Source of the DNA: Symbiodinium natans
Taxonomy: Eukaryota; Sar; Dinophyceae; Suessiales; Symbiodiniaceae
Assembly (NCBI GenBank): GCA_905221605.1
Contig: CAJNDS010000552.1
Coordinates: 1 to 64,000, forward strand
Length of the DNA: 64,000 nucleotides
Direction: 5' to 3'
Shown here: positions 39,654-50,721 of the stretch, piece by piece
Position numbering within the stretch: position 1 is the stretch's first letter
How the letters are laid out: every line of letters starts with the position of its first letter
Notes under the pieces: model-generated
What the model was told of the DNA's origin: nothing
Databases searched by the model: none
The model's input: only the letters and a program-made list of their open reading frames with translations
Made by a program: the position numbers and the translations under genes

Positions 39654-41737
39654 TGAAGTTCCGACCCTTAGATTCGGGCTTGAAGAAACCGTCACTGCAA
39701 GACATGGCCCCAGGGCACCAGCCTTTCACAGAGCTCGAGGTGCCCAGCGCAGAACGAAAGCTTATTTGAACTCAACAGCTTAGGGTTTAGGGTTTAGGGT
39801 TTAGGGTTTAGGGTTTAGGGTTTAGGGTTTAGGGTTTAGGGTTTAAGGTTTAGGGTTTAGGGTTTAGGGTTTAGGGTTTAGGGTTTAGGGTTTAGGGTAA
39901 CTCAACAGCCCCTAAAACGGCCATAAGCCGTCAACTCTGACATGCTGGAGCTGAATCCGCACCTCGCTTGGGAGTTCATTTGTACTTTCTTGCGGGGCTA
40001 TCACTCCCAATGGTATACAAGTGAACGAAGTGAGTTAATATAGTGAATGTAGAAGCGTGAACAAATTAAATGAGAGAACGGCGCATGAAACTCACTCAGG
40101 TGCGAACGAACAAAGGGGCGAATTACAAGTGCCCCTTTCATCTTTCTTGGAATCGCGTGCATGTTTTTCTTTTTCTTAGTTCGCACGCCGTACTGGGAAA
40201 AGTTTGCGAGATTGGAGCCTGCTTCGATCCTGGCACAGAAAATGACTCCCTCCCTTGGAGCTTGGGAAGCAGATTTCTTCTCTTCCCTTGGCCTTGGCAG
40301 TAACCTCTGGGGTAGATTTCTGCGTGGAGATCTGAGTTCTGAGAGCACCGCGCCAAGCGCCTGCTCCCTGGAACTCGGCCAGGCAGCAGAGATAGCGCAA
40401 CCTACTGTTGCTCCAGCAGCCTGAAGCGCCTGCGCGCCTAGCTTATTCTTACTTGGAGTCAACAGAAAAAACGGCACGTTGGAGCAACAAGAGGCGTGGC
40501 CCAAAACAGCTTCTGGCTTCAGACAGCAAGAAACGGGGGCGCAACGCAGGGTTTCATCCGACACCCCCCTTTGATTGATCCTGCGGAACGCAGGACTTTC
40601 TACTGGCAAAGGAGCTGGCACTGAAGGCCACTTAATGGGACGGTCATGCTCCTTTAGGTGCGTTCTGCCACCGGGTTTTGTGCTATTGTCTTTTTTGGCT
40701 GCCTCCGCCACGTGCTCAAGCAAAGTCACAACGAAAGTCGCTAGAAATCGAACCACAAACCACTTGCCGGGCGTGATCCAAGCTCATCACCAGACAATGA
40801 GTTGGGAACAAGCGAACGGTCCGTTCGATTCTTCTTTCGGCCATATACCAGGGGTGCCATGCAACTTAGGGTTGATAAGGCTTACTCACTTCATCAGCCT
40901 CTGTTAAAGACAATGAGCGACCTGACGGAGCCAAACAGGATGTTACCGTAGCCTCGTCCGGTCCCTGCACTGCGGCAGCATGTCCGCCAGCGGTGCGCAG
41001 CACAGTTTTGAGGGACCTCATGTGGTAGCGACGTGCCAGCCTTGACTTACCCTAAACTTCCAGGGACCTAGTAGGTGACCACTTATGGGCTCAAATGATT
41101 AGGTCCCTGGAAGTCGAGGGTTAAGTGCACTTGAAACTTACATGCGCCACCCAGTGCTTGCTTGCCATCTTTCTGAGACAAGGATGGGCTGTTGCCTGGA
41201 GTACGAAGCACCAGAGATGGTTCTTCCAGGACAATGTCGCTGCATGAATCGTGCTGGATCATCGGCTCTTAAATGTTGCAGGCACTCTTTTCGCTGGTGA
41301 TGTTCATGTTGATTTGTTGAAAGTCTGTCCATGGGTGTCTGCAACAATGCGTTTGCTGTAAGAGACTTTGCCTGGGAAGGGATTCCACAAGGACAGTTTC
41401 TGAAGTTGCTGTCACCATGGGGTCTACAAAGGGGGCCAGGAATCGTTCATGCCCATCCCAGAAGGAACTTAACGACATCGGATGAAATCAATCAAGCATC
41501 CTTGTAAAAGGCTTGGGGCCTATACTCCCCCTATTCACGCTCAACTCCAAGCCCTCCTTCCTCCTTTTTCTTCTGCATGATTCCCAAGACATGCTCCATG
41601 GGGTAGAGCATGGATCCTTGGCAAGTGATTTGAGCCGAAGTATGCAAAAGTCAATGCACAGGACAGGGACAGGGGCCTGGCCAGCTGGGTCCGGGCCCTT
41701 AGCGCCAAGCTCCGTGCGCACGGCTGGCTTTCACTAA
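39654..41737 (+). CDS. Exon group(s) of unknown gene(s)
   Basis: Segments: 39654-39768 between inverted telomere arrays (open in two frames, one with SGLKKPSLQDMAPGHQPF), 39944-40040 (LELNPHLAWEFICTFLRGYH), 40180-40424 after tttttcttag (KFARLEPASILAQKM, WEADFFSSLGLGSNLWGRFL, to TGA), about 40765-40907 (MSWEQANGPFDSSFGHIPGV), 40934-41039 (VRSLHCGSMSASGAQHSFEG), about 41307-41507 (NNAFAVRDFAWEGIPQGQFL, to TAA) and 41520-41737. A 251-codon minus-strand frame spans 40001-40756; it is a rival reading for that part, but plus-strand exons have better borders. Confidence 0.42.
39780..39898 (+). repeat. Telomere-like array, TTTAGGG
   Basis: About 17 units, one TTTAAGG variant. Confidence 0.97.
41046..41125. 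mobile_element. Short hairpin element
   Basis: Arms CTTACCCTAAACTTCCAGGG and CCCTGGAAGTCGAGGGTTAAG around a 31-bp loop. Directly follows a candidate exon end at 41039. No target duplication seen. Confidence 0.7.
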
Positions 41738-41876
41738 CTACATTTCACCCCCAGGGTCGGTGGGGCTGAGGGCTTTAGGGGCCTCAAACCCTAATTCCCA
41801 AGCCCTAAACCTTGTACCCCTAAACCCTAAAACGGCTTATAAGGGGCCTTGAAACCACAAGCCCCCTGAAGTGCCT

Positions 41877-42420
41877 TTCAGTGGGAGAAGATCCCAAGCC
41901 GAGGCTCGACCGGAGGGGTGCAATATCCCGATCCCGGCTGAGAAGCCGCAGGAGTTTAGGGTTTTAGGGTTTAGGGTTTAGGGTTTAGGGTTTAGGGTTT
42001 AGGGTTTCGGGTTTCGGGTTTAGGGTTTGGGGTTTGGGGTTTCGGGTTCCATTAGGGGCTTTATGGTTGCATAGGGTTATGGGGTTGCATGAGGGGCTTG
42101 AGGGGGTGAGCAGGGCTTCAGGGGTTTGGGGGCCCTCTTGAGTGGTTCAGTGAGTGTTTTGGGGATCGGCAATGTCGACGACGATGGCCGCAACCCCTAA
42201 ATCGGAAAGATGTATAGATATAAGGGTTTAGGGTTCAGGGTTTAGGGTTTAGGGTTTCGGGTAGAGACAGTCATATTATAGATATAGATATTCTGGAACT
42301 CGAGAAACTGACTACGCTGCTTGCAAGAAGTCGCGCAGGAGCACGGCGCAGATCTTGCCGCAAGCCTGCCACCGGGTGACTTCGGCGTTGCACTTTACGC
42401 AAGTTCGGTTTGTGGTATGG
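41877..42420 (+). CDS. Candidate exons
   Basis: After gcctttcag, a fully open frame encodes RRSQAEARPEGCNIPIPAEK up to a TTTAGGG array. At 42296-42392 a frame encodes ELEKLTTLLARSRAGARRRS with donor G|gtgact, while a second frame (DYAACKKSRRSTAQILPQAC) runs through. Short, unplaced; no domain. Confidence 0.35.
41955..42049 (+). repeat. Telomere-like array, TTTAGGG with TTTCGGG/TTTGGGG variants
   Basis: About 13 units, degenerating to the right. A second short run lies at 42224-42262. Confidence 0.95.
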
Positions 42421-42703
42421 ATGAGATTCAGGGTTAGGGCTTATGATTTAGGATTTATGAGGTTTTGGGTTTGAATTTGATGGGTTTGGGGTTTCCTGCG
42501 CGACGCATCTGATTGGAGGCATATCTGACATTGCAGATAGCCTACGGTACACGATGACGGAATCAGAACGCTAAGTTTTGCTACAGTTCCCCGCAGTCTG
42601 AGTTTCAGCCGATGGCGATGGTTCATTTTGGGACTGCTGGAATCTGAGCCCCGGTATTTAGGGCTGACGACCACTATATGAATACCCAACAGTAAGAGTC
42701 GCA

Positions 42704-43833
42704 ATGATACGGCTGCTCATGCGCTCCCGAACCTCGAAGCCTAGCCTAGGCTGGGAAAGCGAGTGGGACAGCCGCTACCAGCGACCGTACTTCTTCAACC
42801 GCATGACGAAGGAAGCAGCGCAAGCAGGTTAGGTTGAGATTTTGGGGCTTCGGGTGGCCCTCAGTCAGGTCCTACACCTCGAAAGCCGGGGCCACCCGAA
42901 ACCTCTAAGTCCTCAAAGCCCTAAACCCAAGAACCCCAACCCTAAGTCCAAGCTTTGTTCGAACTCCCCTGGAACCTCCTAGAACCCTTTGGGTTTAGGG
43001 TTTGGGGTTTATAGGGTTTAGGGTTTAGGGTTTAGGGTACCCTACATCCCTAAGCACAAAGTTCCTGAGCCTGAGCCCGCAGCCGCATCACGCCAGGAGC
43101 GAACCTGGGAAAGGCCTAAGGCCAGGCAGAGGGAAGTGCAGTCCGCCGCTGGGGTTTTCAGGGATGTTATGGGGGGGGTGTCAGATTTTTTGTTTTTGTG
43201 TGTGTGTGTGTGTGCTTTATTTTTTTTTTTTGGGGGGGGTTTCGGGTTGAGGGATGAGGGTTTAGGGTGTAAAGGGTAGCCTCTAATGGGGGGTGTAGGG
43301 CGGTGTAGGCTTCTCGCAGAAAAGCATGACTGGATGCATCAGTTGCCTTGAGCAGAACTCAAGTTGCCTTGCGCAGAACTCAAGCGATCAAGAGACTCTG
43401 ACTTTAGGGTTTAGGGTTTAGGGTTTAGGGTGTAGGGTTTAGGGTTTAGGGTTTAGGGTTTAGGGGACTGTGCGTGGACTCCTGCCGGAGGCTGCTTTGA
43501 CCGTGAGTGCGGATTCCTGGACAGGTTTGTCGTCGCCGGGTCGGAAGAGAAGACTCGACATTCTGAAGTTTCGACTTTCTCAGCTCCCTTCAGAGTTGCA
43601 AGTTGTTGCGGAAGCCCTGCTTCCTGTGAGAGCGGGAGGCCGCGTTGCGGGTCTGCTCTGGCTGGCTGAACCATGTGTAGTCAAGCTGCGGCCACAAAAC
43701 AGGTCAGTGAACTTGCTGACTGTTTTGGTCTGTGTCCGACTGTGTCCCGCTGTGGGTGTCAGCATGTGTTCAGGCGCAGCACTTGGTGCCCCCAACTTTG
43801 CACCATGTTGCCAAGACGGATGTGGAGATTTAG
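42704..43833 (+). CDS. WW-domain-like protein, multi-exon
   Basis: Exon 42704-42827 (ATG ATA start or internal; donor G|gttagg) encodes LGWESEWDSRYQRPYFFNRM then TKEAAQ, matching the WW consensus at the first Trp, the aromatic pair, Asn and Thr. WW domains bind proline-rich ligands. The segment 43046-43165 contains RTWERPK, resembling the second Trp-x-x-Pro end, so the domain may be split by an intron. Exon 43465-43702 begins where a TTTAGGG array ends (tttag|GGG) and encodes DILKFRLSQLPSELQVVAEA, donor gtcagt. The last exon 43774-43833, after gtgttcag, encodes QHLVPPTLHHVAKTDVEI to TAG. Confidence 0.55.
42838..42902. repeat. Small inverted repeat in the WW-gene intron
   Basis: Arms GGGGCTTCGGGTGGCCC and GGGGCCACCCGAAACC around a short loop, immediately after the donor at 42828. 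Confidence 0.6.
43403..43466 (+). repeat. Telomere-like array, TTTAGGG, ending at a splice acceptor
   Basis: Nine units. The last TTTAG appears to serve as the acceptor of exon 43465-43702. Confidence 0.95.
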
Positions 43834-43854
43834 TTGCACCTGGACGGCCTCGGT

Positions 43855-44803
43855 AAACTAGGCCATCTAGCCGCACACAGATCTTTATCACCATTCCGGG
43901 CGACTGGTCCGCTGTGACTTGGGGCTTTGCTTGCAAGGAAAGTGCGTGCGTGCAGATCCTAGCTGCCGGCGAGGCTTTTGCTCCACTTGGGGGGGTGTGG
44001 CGACTGCAAAGATCTGTTGTGCGGCTCACGGAGACTCGGGCCTCAGAGACAAGGGTCTGTCGTGTGGAATCGTAGGCATTACGGGCTTAGGACGGCTTCG
44101 GGGTGCTTCCCTAACTTGGCAAGAGCGGCCAAAGAATGCCGAAGAGCCGCACCCGACCCCGGTTCGTAATGGTTCGCAGGCCCAAGGCTCTGGGCAGATT
44201 CAGCACGCAGGTGCCGCCGAACGAAGCTGCGGAGCCAGCCCCCCCTCCTGCACCGCCCCCCGTGGCGACCACCCGTGTCGCAGCCGCCCCCGCAGCAGGC
44301 CACGGCGCTCGGGAGTTTAAGTTTGAGGCTTCGGGTTTGTTAATTTTTATTTTGGGCTTCAGGAGTCCTTCATATGCTTACTGGGGTAACGGCCGGTCTG
44401 GCTCATCGGATTTTGGGTTCCCGTGTTTTTATGAGTTTGCGCGGATCGTGCTAGGCATAGCTTTTGGCTGTCCTGGTGGCAAATCCGCAAACAACGTATG
44501 CCTCTCCCTTCTTGCGCAAGATTTGTAAATCTATTGGTCAACTGCGCTGTGCTTGTATACGCACAGCCCGACAGCATCAAGCAGAGACTCGTTGTTGAAG
44601 CCCCAGGAAGTCTGGCAGATCCCAGAACCAAGCTGCCAAGGAAAGAGGGAGCAGGAGCCTCTACTCGGCTTTCGGGGAGGGCGCTGGGAAAAAGCTATTT
44701 TAGGATGTTTTCGCTGGCCTCCGCTCTGAAAGGGACAGTGGGCGGACGCGATCAATGCTGGTCGCCGTCTTGTCATGATATGCATATGAAGTGTACGCAA
44801 TAG
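43855..44803 (+). CDS. Exon group of an unknown gene
   Basis: Frame 43855-44075 (IFITIPGDWSAVTWGFACKE, ILAAGEAFAPLGGVWRLQRS, to TAG), then 44136-44330 (Pro/Ala-rich, PPNEAAEPAPPPAPPPVATT), then 44498-44803 (RLVVEAPGSLADPRTKLPRK, to TAG). All plus strand with coding-like composition. Junctions are not resolved, so these may be separate genes. Confidence 0.42.
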
Positions 44804-44849
44804 TGTCTGCAGTTGCATAGAAACGGAAGCGGACAGGTACGCCGCATGT

Positions 44850-45243
44850 CTCATGGTTTGTTGATATGTATAGTTATATCCATGTATATGATAACCGCAC
44901 AGGGTGATCATATATGCTTGAATAATGAATATGCTGTCATACATTCTATCTTATATGTCGTGAAATTCAGATTTTATCATACTAGAGCCATGTATGATCA
45001 TGTTAAGCCTTCGTATTTCCTTGTGCATATGTATGTGTGTATATATATGTGTATACATGTGTATGTATGTATATATATATATATATGTATATCTGTGTGT
45101 GTGTCTATATCCCATCCTCAAGTTTTCGAGATGTGTTCTCATTCCTTATCCTACATTATCATCGGCTATCACAAATGATTATCCTAACCCCAAACCCTAA
45201 ACCCTAACCGCACATATGTATATTATATATAAATATATATGTA

Positions 45244-45282
<39 letters not shown>

Positions 45283-45335
45283 ACATATATATATATATAT
45301 ATGCATACAAGAGAGAGAGAGAGAGAGGTAGGCCA
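44850..45335. repeat. TA/TGTA microsatellites
   Basis: TGTATA/ATGTAT tracts at 45028-45090 and 45224-45303 with a GA run at 45310-45327. Short CCCTAAA run at 45190-45207. No gene. Confidence 0.88.
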
Positions 45336-45339
45336 CTGC

Positions 45340-45662
45340 AGCCTCTTGGCATGGCCACGCAGTGCGGGCATTACCTTCCACACCACTTTGCCACTTAGGC
45401 TACACAAAGGTTCCAGATGAGCTGAGTGGTAAGGTTTCGGGTTTAGGGTTTAGGGTTTAGGGTTTAGGGTTTAGGGTGCAGGGTTCAGGGTTCAGGTTTC
45501 AGGGTCCAGGGTAAAGGTTTAGGGTTTAGGGTTTAGGGGTAGCAACTTGCCAACGAAAGAGGCATCCCTTGCAAGAATGGGCCTGCATTCAATACCCGTG
45601 CACACGAAACCAGAACCTCCGCAACCTTCAGCCCTACGATGAAACAGAAACCCAATGAAACC
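45340..45662 (+). CDS. Two candidate exons
   Basis: After ccactgcag, PLGMATQCGHYLPHHFAT runs to TAG 45396-45398. Between two TTTAGGG stretches, 45541-45662 encodes LANERGIPCKNGPAFNTRAH, with a second frame open. Unplaced; no domain. Confidence 0.35.
45433..45477 (+). repeat. Telomere-like array, TTTAGGG
   Basis: Six units, then degenerate TTCAGGG copies to 45538. Confidence 0.94.
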
Positions 45663-45814
45663 AGGGTTTAGGGTTGAGGGCGGTGCGCTGTGGGGCCTGT
45701 GTTTTTTTTTAGTGTTTTTGCAGGGCACAAGTGTTTATAAAGCAGGTGTGCATGCACATGACACTCTTTATCCCGGATACTCTATATTTACAAGTACGCG
45801 CGCATACACAGGAT

Positions 45815-46615
45815 AATAATTTAAAGCCTTTAACTTCCTTTAAAACCTTTAAGATTTAATTGGAGAGGCCCTCAATTAAATTTTAAAGGGGAGGGGCCCC
45901 CTTTAAAATCTTTAAAATCTCCATTTAAATTTAAAAGGTTTTAACGGTTTTAAAGCCTTTAAATTCCTTTAAAACCTGTAAAATTTATTTGGGGAGGCCC
46001 CCAATTTAATTTTAAAGGGGACGGGCCCCCTTTAAAATCTTTAAAATCTTTAAAATTTAATTGGACCTCCATTTAAATTTTAAAGGTTTTAAAGGAATTT
46101 AAAGGCTTTCAAAACCTTTAAAACCTTGAAAATTTAAATGGAGGTCCAAACAAATTTTAAAGGTTTTAAAGATTTTAAAGGGGGCCCACCCTCTTTAAAA
46201 TTTAATTGAGGGCCTCCCCAAGTAAATTTTATAAAGGAATTTAAAGGCTTTAAAACCTTTAAAACCATTTAAATTTAAATGGAGGTCCAAATAAATTCAA
46301 GGATTTTAAAGATTTTGAAGGGGGGGCCCGCCCCTTTAAAATTTAATTGAGGGCCTCCCCAAGTAAATTTTAAAGGTTTTAAAGGAATTTAAAGGCTTTA
46401 AAACCTTTACAACCATGTAAATTTAAATGGAGGTCCAATTAAATTTTAAAGATTTTGAAGATTTTAATGATTTTAAAGATTTTAAAGGGGGCCCGCGCCC
46501 TTTAAAATTTAATTGGACTTCCATTTAAATTTTAAAGGTTTTAAAGGAATTTAAAGGCTTTAAAACCTTGAAACCTTTAAAATTTCAATGGGGTTCCAAT
46601 TAAATTTTAAAGATT
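45815..46615. repeat. AT-rich array of interrupted palindromes
   Basis: About 800 bp built from AATTTAAAGGCTTTAAAACC, ATTTAAATGGAGGTCCAA and CCTCCCCAAGTAAATTTTA words. The left third reads as the inverse of the right two thirds, turning around near 46070-46100. Copies on the right repeat at about 147 bp (compare 46247 and 46394). No coding capacity. Confidence 0.92.
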
Positions 46616-46636
46616 TTATATCCAGGCACCTGGGCG

Positions 46637-46849
46637 AGGAGGGGGGGGGAGGGGGGGGGGGGGGAGGGGGGGAGGGGGGGGGGGGGGGGGGGGTGGGGGG
46701 GCAACCTCACCCCCCCCCCTCCCCCCCCCCCCCCCCCCCCCTCCCCCCCCCCCCTCCCCCCCCCCCCCCCCCCCCCTCCCCCCCCCCCACCCCCCCCCCC
46801 CCCCCCCCCTCCCCCCCCCCCCCACCCCCCCCCCCCCCCCCCCCCCCCC
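46637..46849. repeat. Poly-G tract followed by poly-C tract
   Basis: About 65 bp of near-pure G (46637-46701), 8 bp, then about 140 bp of near-pure C. Self-complementary. The exact length is unlikely to be reliable. Confidence 0.95.
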
Positions 46850-47226
46850 TAAAAATGAACCATAAGAAATCAAGTTAACCTTACCTAACCAGTAACGTGT
46901 GACAGTCAACCACGCCCATCTAACCTTAGTATAGTTCAACTACTTAACTTCGCCCATCCAACCTCAAACAACGGAATCTTCAACGAAGAGCCCCCCCCCC
47001 TCCCCCCCCACCCCCAAAGAATCAATGCTTATAAGCAAGCCAACTGCTTATAAGCAAACCCTTCCTCTACACAAAAAAACTCTATAAAAATGAACCATAA
47101 GAAATCAAGTTAACCTTACCTAACCAGTAACGTATGACAGTCAACCACGCCCATCTAACCTTAGTATAGTTCAACTACTTAACTTCGCCCATCCAACCTC
47201 AAACAACGGAATCTTCAACGAAGAGC
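46850..47226. repeat. 142-bp direct repeat separated by 93 bp
   Basis: 46850-46991 and 47085-47226 are identical except one G/A (cgtGtgac/cgtAtgac). The spacer starts with another poly-C run and contains gcttataagca twice. Offset exactly 235 bp. Confidence 0.97.
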
Positions 47227-47299
47227 GTTTCAAAAACGCAGGCCCCACAGCGCACCCTTCTGTTAGGGTTTAGGGTTTAGGGTTTAGGGTTTAGGGTCT

Positions 47300-48400
47300 T
47301 AAATCATTCAAGCCTGAAGCCTTTAGTCCCCGAAAGCCTCGGGTGTCCAACCGATGCCAGGACCTGCCGCTTCCAAGGAGGCTCCGCCGAATGGTCATGG
47401 AAGCCCTTATAAGCCCAAAACCCTAAACCCTAAACCCTAAACCCTAAACTGCCCAAGTCGTCACCCTGCGCTCTGGAAAGTAGTCGGGCCTATGCCATGC
47501 GCCTTGGCCCCCAGAGCCGAAGGGCTGGGACATCCCGTGTTTGAGAATCCCCAAAAGAGGGGGAGTTTCAGGGTTTAGGGTTTAGGGTTGGTCTCGGGAA
47601 ACCAGGCCCCTTCTCTTGCTTGGGGTTTCGAGTTTAGAGTTTAGGGTTTAGGGTTGAGGGTTGAGGTGAAGCGATTAGGGGCGGTGAGGCAAGATGCATA
47701 GCAGTGTTTCCTGATTGTGAGACAGAAACAACTCTGGATAATTTTGGGCAAGTAGCTTCGGCGATGAGGGATGAACGTCATAGATGCCACCTGAACCGCA
47801 GACCCTAAAGCCCTAAACCCTAAATTCCCTTAACCCCAAACCCTACACCCCAAAGCCCTAAAACCTAAATTCCCTAAAATCCCTGAATTCCCTAAAGCCT
47901 AAATTCCTAAATTCCCCAAAGTCCCAAGCCCTAAATCGCGTGCAGGAGACGATGTCTCCTGGAAGCTCTCCCCAAGCCCGCCAAGCCACCAAGCTCTGGC
48001 TCTCTGGTGCTTTGGGCTTTTAGGCTTTAGGGGGGTCAGTGAAAGTTACACATACTTTTTCTGGTCAACATATACATACATGTAAAGATACATGATTCAC
48101 GTCGTATTGGGCTTTAGTTGGGGGGGGGGGGAGGTATTTGGGCTCAACCCTGGTCCCTAAAGCCCTTCAGCTGCGAATCACCTTCTTGACACTCAGGAGC
48201 GGCGTTAGGCAAGGTATCCCTTGGGAAGCACATTGACTTGCAAAGAAGTTTATCGTTAAAAAACCCTATGTCCGTCAGTTTGCTTGAGTTCCTCCTGCGA
48301 CCGACCAACCCACTCCCCAAATGCCACCGTAAAAGGAAGTGCTCTAAATCCTTCAAAACCCGAAGTTCTTCTGAGCCCATCTTGCCCCACGCCTACATGA
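47300..48400 (+). CDS. Multi-exon gene, unknown
   Basis: Segments: 47300-47418 between inverted telomere arrays (DLPLPRRLRRMVMEALIS after gatgccag), about 47452-47550 (PKSSPCALESSRAYAMRL), about 47680-47805 (DCETETTLDNFGQVASAMRD), exon 47946-48006 (after cgtgcag, donor G|gtgctt; TMSPGSSPQARQATKLWLS), a mini-exon near 48165-48208 with a GC donor (LRITFLTLRSGV), and the last exon 48279-48400 (TVKGSALNPSKPEVLLSPSC, to TGA). Acidic and Ser/Pro-rich; no domain recognised. Confidence 0.5.
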
Positions 48401-48406
48401 AGTAGC

Positions 48407-48482
48407 ATATACATATACATATATATATATACATATATATATATACATATATGTATATATATAGATACATGTACATATATGG
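48407..48482. repeat. TA microsatellite
   Basis: ATACATATA units just downstream of the TGA at 48398-48400, possibly 3' UTR. Confidence 0.9.
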
Positions 48483-48534
48483 CTTCTGGGCAGGGTGTTG
48501 ATAAGCTCCAGAACCCCCCCCCCCCCCCCCATGG

Positions 48535-49796
48535 CCTTTCCGAGGCAACCTCGCTGGGGTCCAAAGGAGAGGCGCAGGCACCCCAACGGTTGGGGGACCA
48601 GACTTTCAGGGCCTACGGGTCTACGTTTCGGGTTTAGGGGACCTGTACCACCCCCCAAGAATTGCCCCCGTAACAGAAGGGTTTGAGGGTTGAGGGTTTA
48701 AGGGGCCTGAACGTACAAAGTGGGTAGTTTGGCGAGACTATTCTGGGCAGCTCGGGGCTGTCTCGGTGCAAAGTTTCTGTCAAAGTCTTGGGGTAGTGAC
48801 ATGGTCCCTTAAAAAAATCCCCCCTACCTTCGTTAAAGGGTGCTGATGTATGGTCTATAAGGGGTCCCGTCTAAGAGACGCACCATATTAGGGACCATGT
48901 AACTACCGCCCTACAAAGGACTAAGGACCTCAGGTTAGGTTTTGTGACGTTGGAGGGGCCTCAGGATTTTTGGGCTGGTTGAGTTTCGGCGAAGTCTTGG
49001 CCGTGCGTGACCTAAAGTCGAGAAGCGGCCGCGCGACCATCAGGAGCCGTCAAGACAAACCACTGCAGAGGGTGAAGTTGCGGGCCCTCCCAAAACCCCC
49101 GCGAGACCCCATTCGTCAATTTCCTTGTGCTGTTATTCTGGTGGCAGCCGTGCTTTGGAGAGCTTGCCTAGGGCCTAGGGCTTCTCCACCCATCTGCGTG
49201 AAAAGTCAGCTGCATCCTTCGTAGAGCCAATCCGAGCCCACCCTAAGACTTAAACCCGAAACCCTAATACGCCTAAACCCTCGGAGCTTGCTGGTATGAT
49301 GTATATTTGGAGGGCAGGAGTTCTTTTTGCCTGAAGGCACTGAGTGGAACGCGGAGGACTTCAAGATCCGCCTGGAGAAGGCGCAAGGGAAGACCTTAGG
49401 GGTTTGTAGGGTCTATTGGGTTTCGGGGTATTAGTTGAGGGATCACGAGTTCTCCTGAAGTCCTCGAATCCCTATAAAAGCCTCAGTAGCAGAAGGAGGT
49501 CCTTGCAATCTTCTAGAGCCAACCTAGAAACCCTAACCGACATGTAGCTTGCCAGAAAATCCATGCGGTTCGAAACCTTATACGCCCTAAGCTAGGCCTC
49601 ATCTCCCAATGGGTCCATGCCCCAGTAAACTCACCACCAACCACCCTGTGAGGCGAAACTTACGAAAGACAGGAGCTTCATCAAGTCGATTCTCAAGGAG
49701 GCGGCCCCCCTGTCTCTTGGGTTTCGCCTAGACCAAAAACACAAAACCGCAAGCTGCGTCACCTGGACGCATTGCAGAGGGATGCCGCGACAGTAG
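48535..49796 (+). CDS. Exon group of an unknown gene
   Basis: 48530-48640 encodes LSEATSLGSKGEAQAPQRLG. An exon ending 48792 encodes RLFWAARGCLGAKFLSKSW and joins in phase (G+GA) across a hairpin to mini-exon 48919 on. 48970-49224 encodes GEVLAVRDLKSRSGRATIRS. Exon from 49318 (after agggcag) encodes EFFLPEGTEWNAEDFKIRLE. The last exon 49673-49796 encodes FIKSILKEAAPLSLGFRLDQ to TAG. Not all junctions resolved; no domain recognised. Confidence 0.48.
48793..48918 (+). mobile_element. Hairpin element forming an intron (family D)
   Basis: Intron GTAGTGACATGGTCCCTTAA...ATTAGGGACCATGTAACTAC plus 13 bases to AAAG. The left arm begins at the donor. The flanking frame stays in phase. Confidence 0.7.
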
Positions 49797-49835
49797 TGTG
49801 ACAAGAGCGAAGTGATGGGGGTTGGGAGTTTTCAG

Positions 49836-50652
49836 GATTCCTTTTGGGGGCATCCTTTTGTGCACCACGGTTCTCTTTGCAAGCACTTCTTGGGCAGAAA
49901 TTTCGGTGCACGCAGCTCTGTGGGCACTACCATATGTGTCCCTGTACTGTCGAGAGGCCCTGGTGTAAGCCTAGACAAAGCGCTGGCGATGGAAAGAAGC
50001 CATCCTGTCATGGTAAACCCCAAACCCTAACACCCTGAAACCCTAAAACCCTGAAACCCTGCAACCCTAAAACCCTGAAACCTAACGTGGTGACCAGGTC
50101 GCGGAGAACAACTACGCCTTGCGCAACCAATGGCTTGTCCCGAGGCCCGCACAGGAGAGTGGATTCTGGAACCCCCCTCCCCCGCTTAAACATTTCATCA
50201 TGGTGCATACACAAAAATCTCTCTCTCTCTCTCTCTGTGTATACGCATATATATATATATATATGTGCATTCGGTATATGTATATATATATGTATACTAT
50301 ATGTATGTGTATGTGTATGTGTATGTGTATGTGTGTGTGTGTGTGCCCCCGCCCCGTCCCCCCCCCCCCCCCCCCCCGCTCCCCTTGGCCCATGCTTTCT
50401 TGTCTCTGCTCTCACGAGAAACTTTGAATGGAATTTTATAAATGACAGCTGGGTGTTTCCGAGATTAGGGGTACTTGGGGTTCTTCTTATAAGGAAATCC
50501 TACTATTTGGGGGATCTTTATTGGTTGTCCCGAATTTTCGTAAACCTCCAATTCGTATCAGTGATCCTACTCGCAATCTTAGCAGCAGGGCTTGGGAGGA
50601 ACTGTCTGGAGCAGCCGAGTTGTCCCCCTTCCCCCTGTGGCAAGCCTCATAA
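49836..50652 (+). CDS. Three-exon gene fragment, unknown
   Basis: Exon 49836-50012 (177 nt, phase 0, between ttttcag and gtaaac; HGSLCKHFLGRNFGARSSVG). Exon from 50098 after gtgaccag (VAENNYALRNQWLVPRPAQE). Exon 50449-50652 after atgacag, 67 codons to TAA (VSEIRGTWGSSYKEILLFGG, SRAWEELSGAAELSPFPLWQ). The first exon is open in a second frame too. A CT/TA/poly-C block at 50215-50385 lies in the last intron. No domain recognised. Confidence 0.55.
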
Positions 50653-50721
50653 ACCCTCTGCGCTCTACACCTTGAAGATGTGTACACATTCCGGAAACCC
50701 TAGGAGTGTTTCGGCGGATTC

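Noticed and set aside
40001-40756. 251-codon minus-strand ORF
   Set aside because: Not excluded, but plus-strand exons (40180-40424 with a strong acceptor and TGA) explain the region better; kept only as a rival reading.
40735-40790. Minus-strand tRNA-like B box (ggttcgatttc)
   Set aside because: No pairable T-stem or A box at the right distance.
46588-46939. Poly-Pro and poly-Gly ORFs
   Set aside because: Direct products of the poly-G/poly-C homopolymers.
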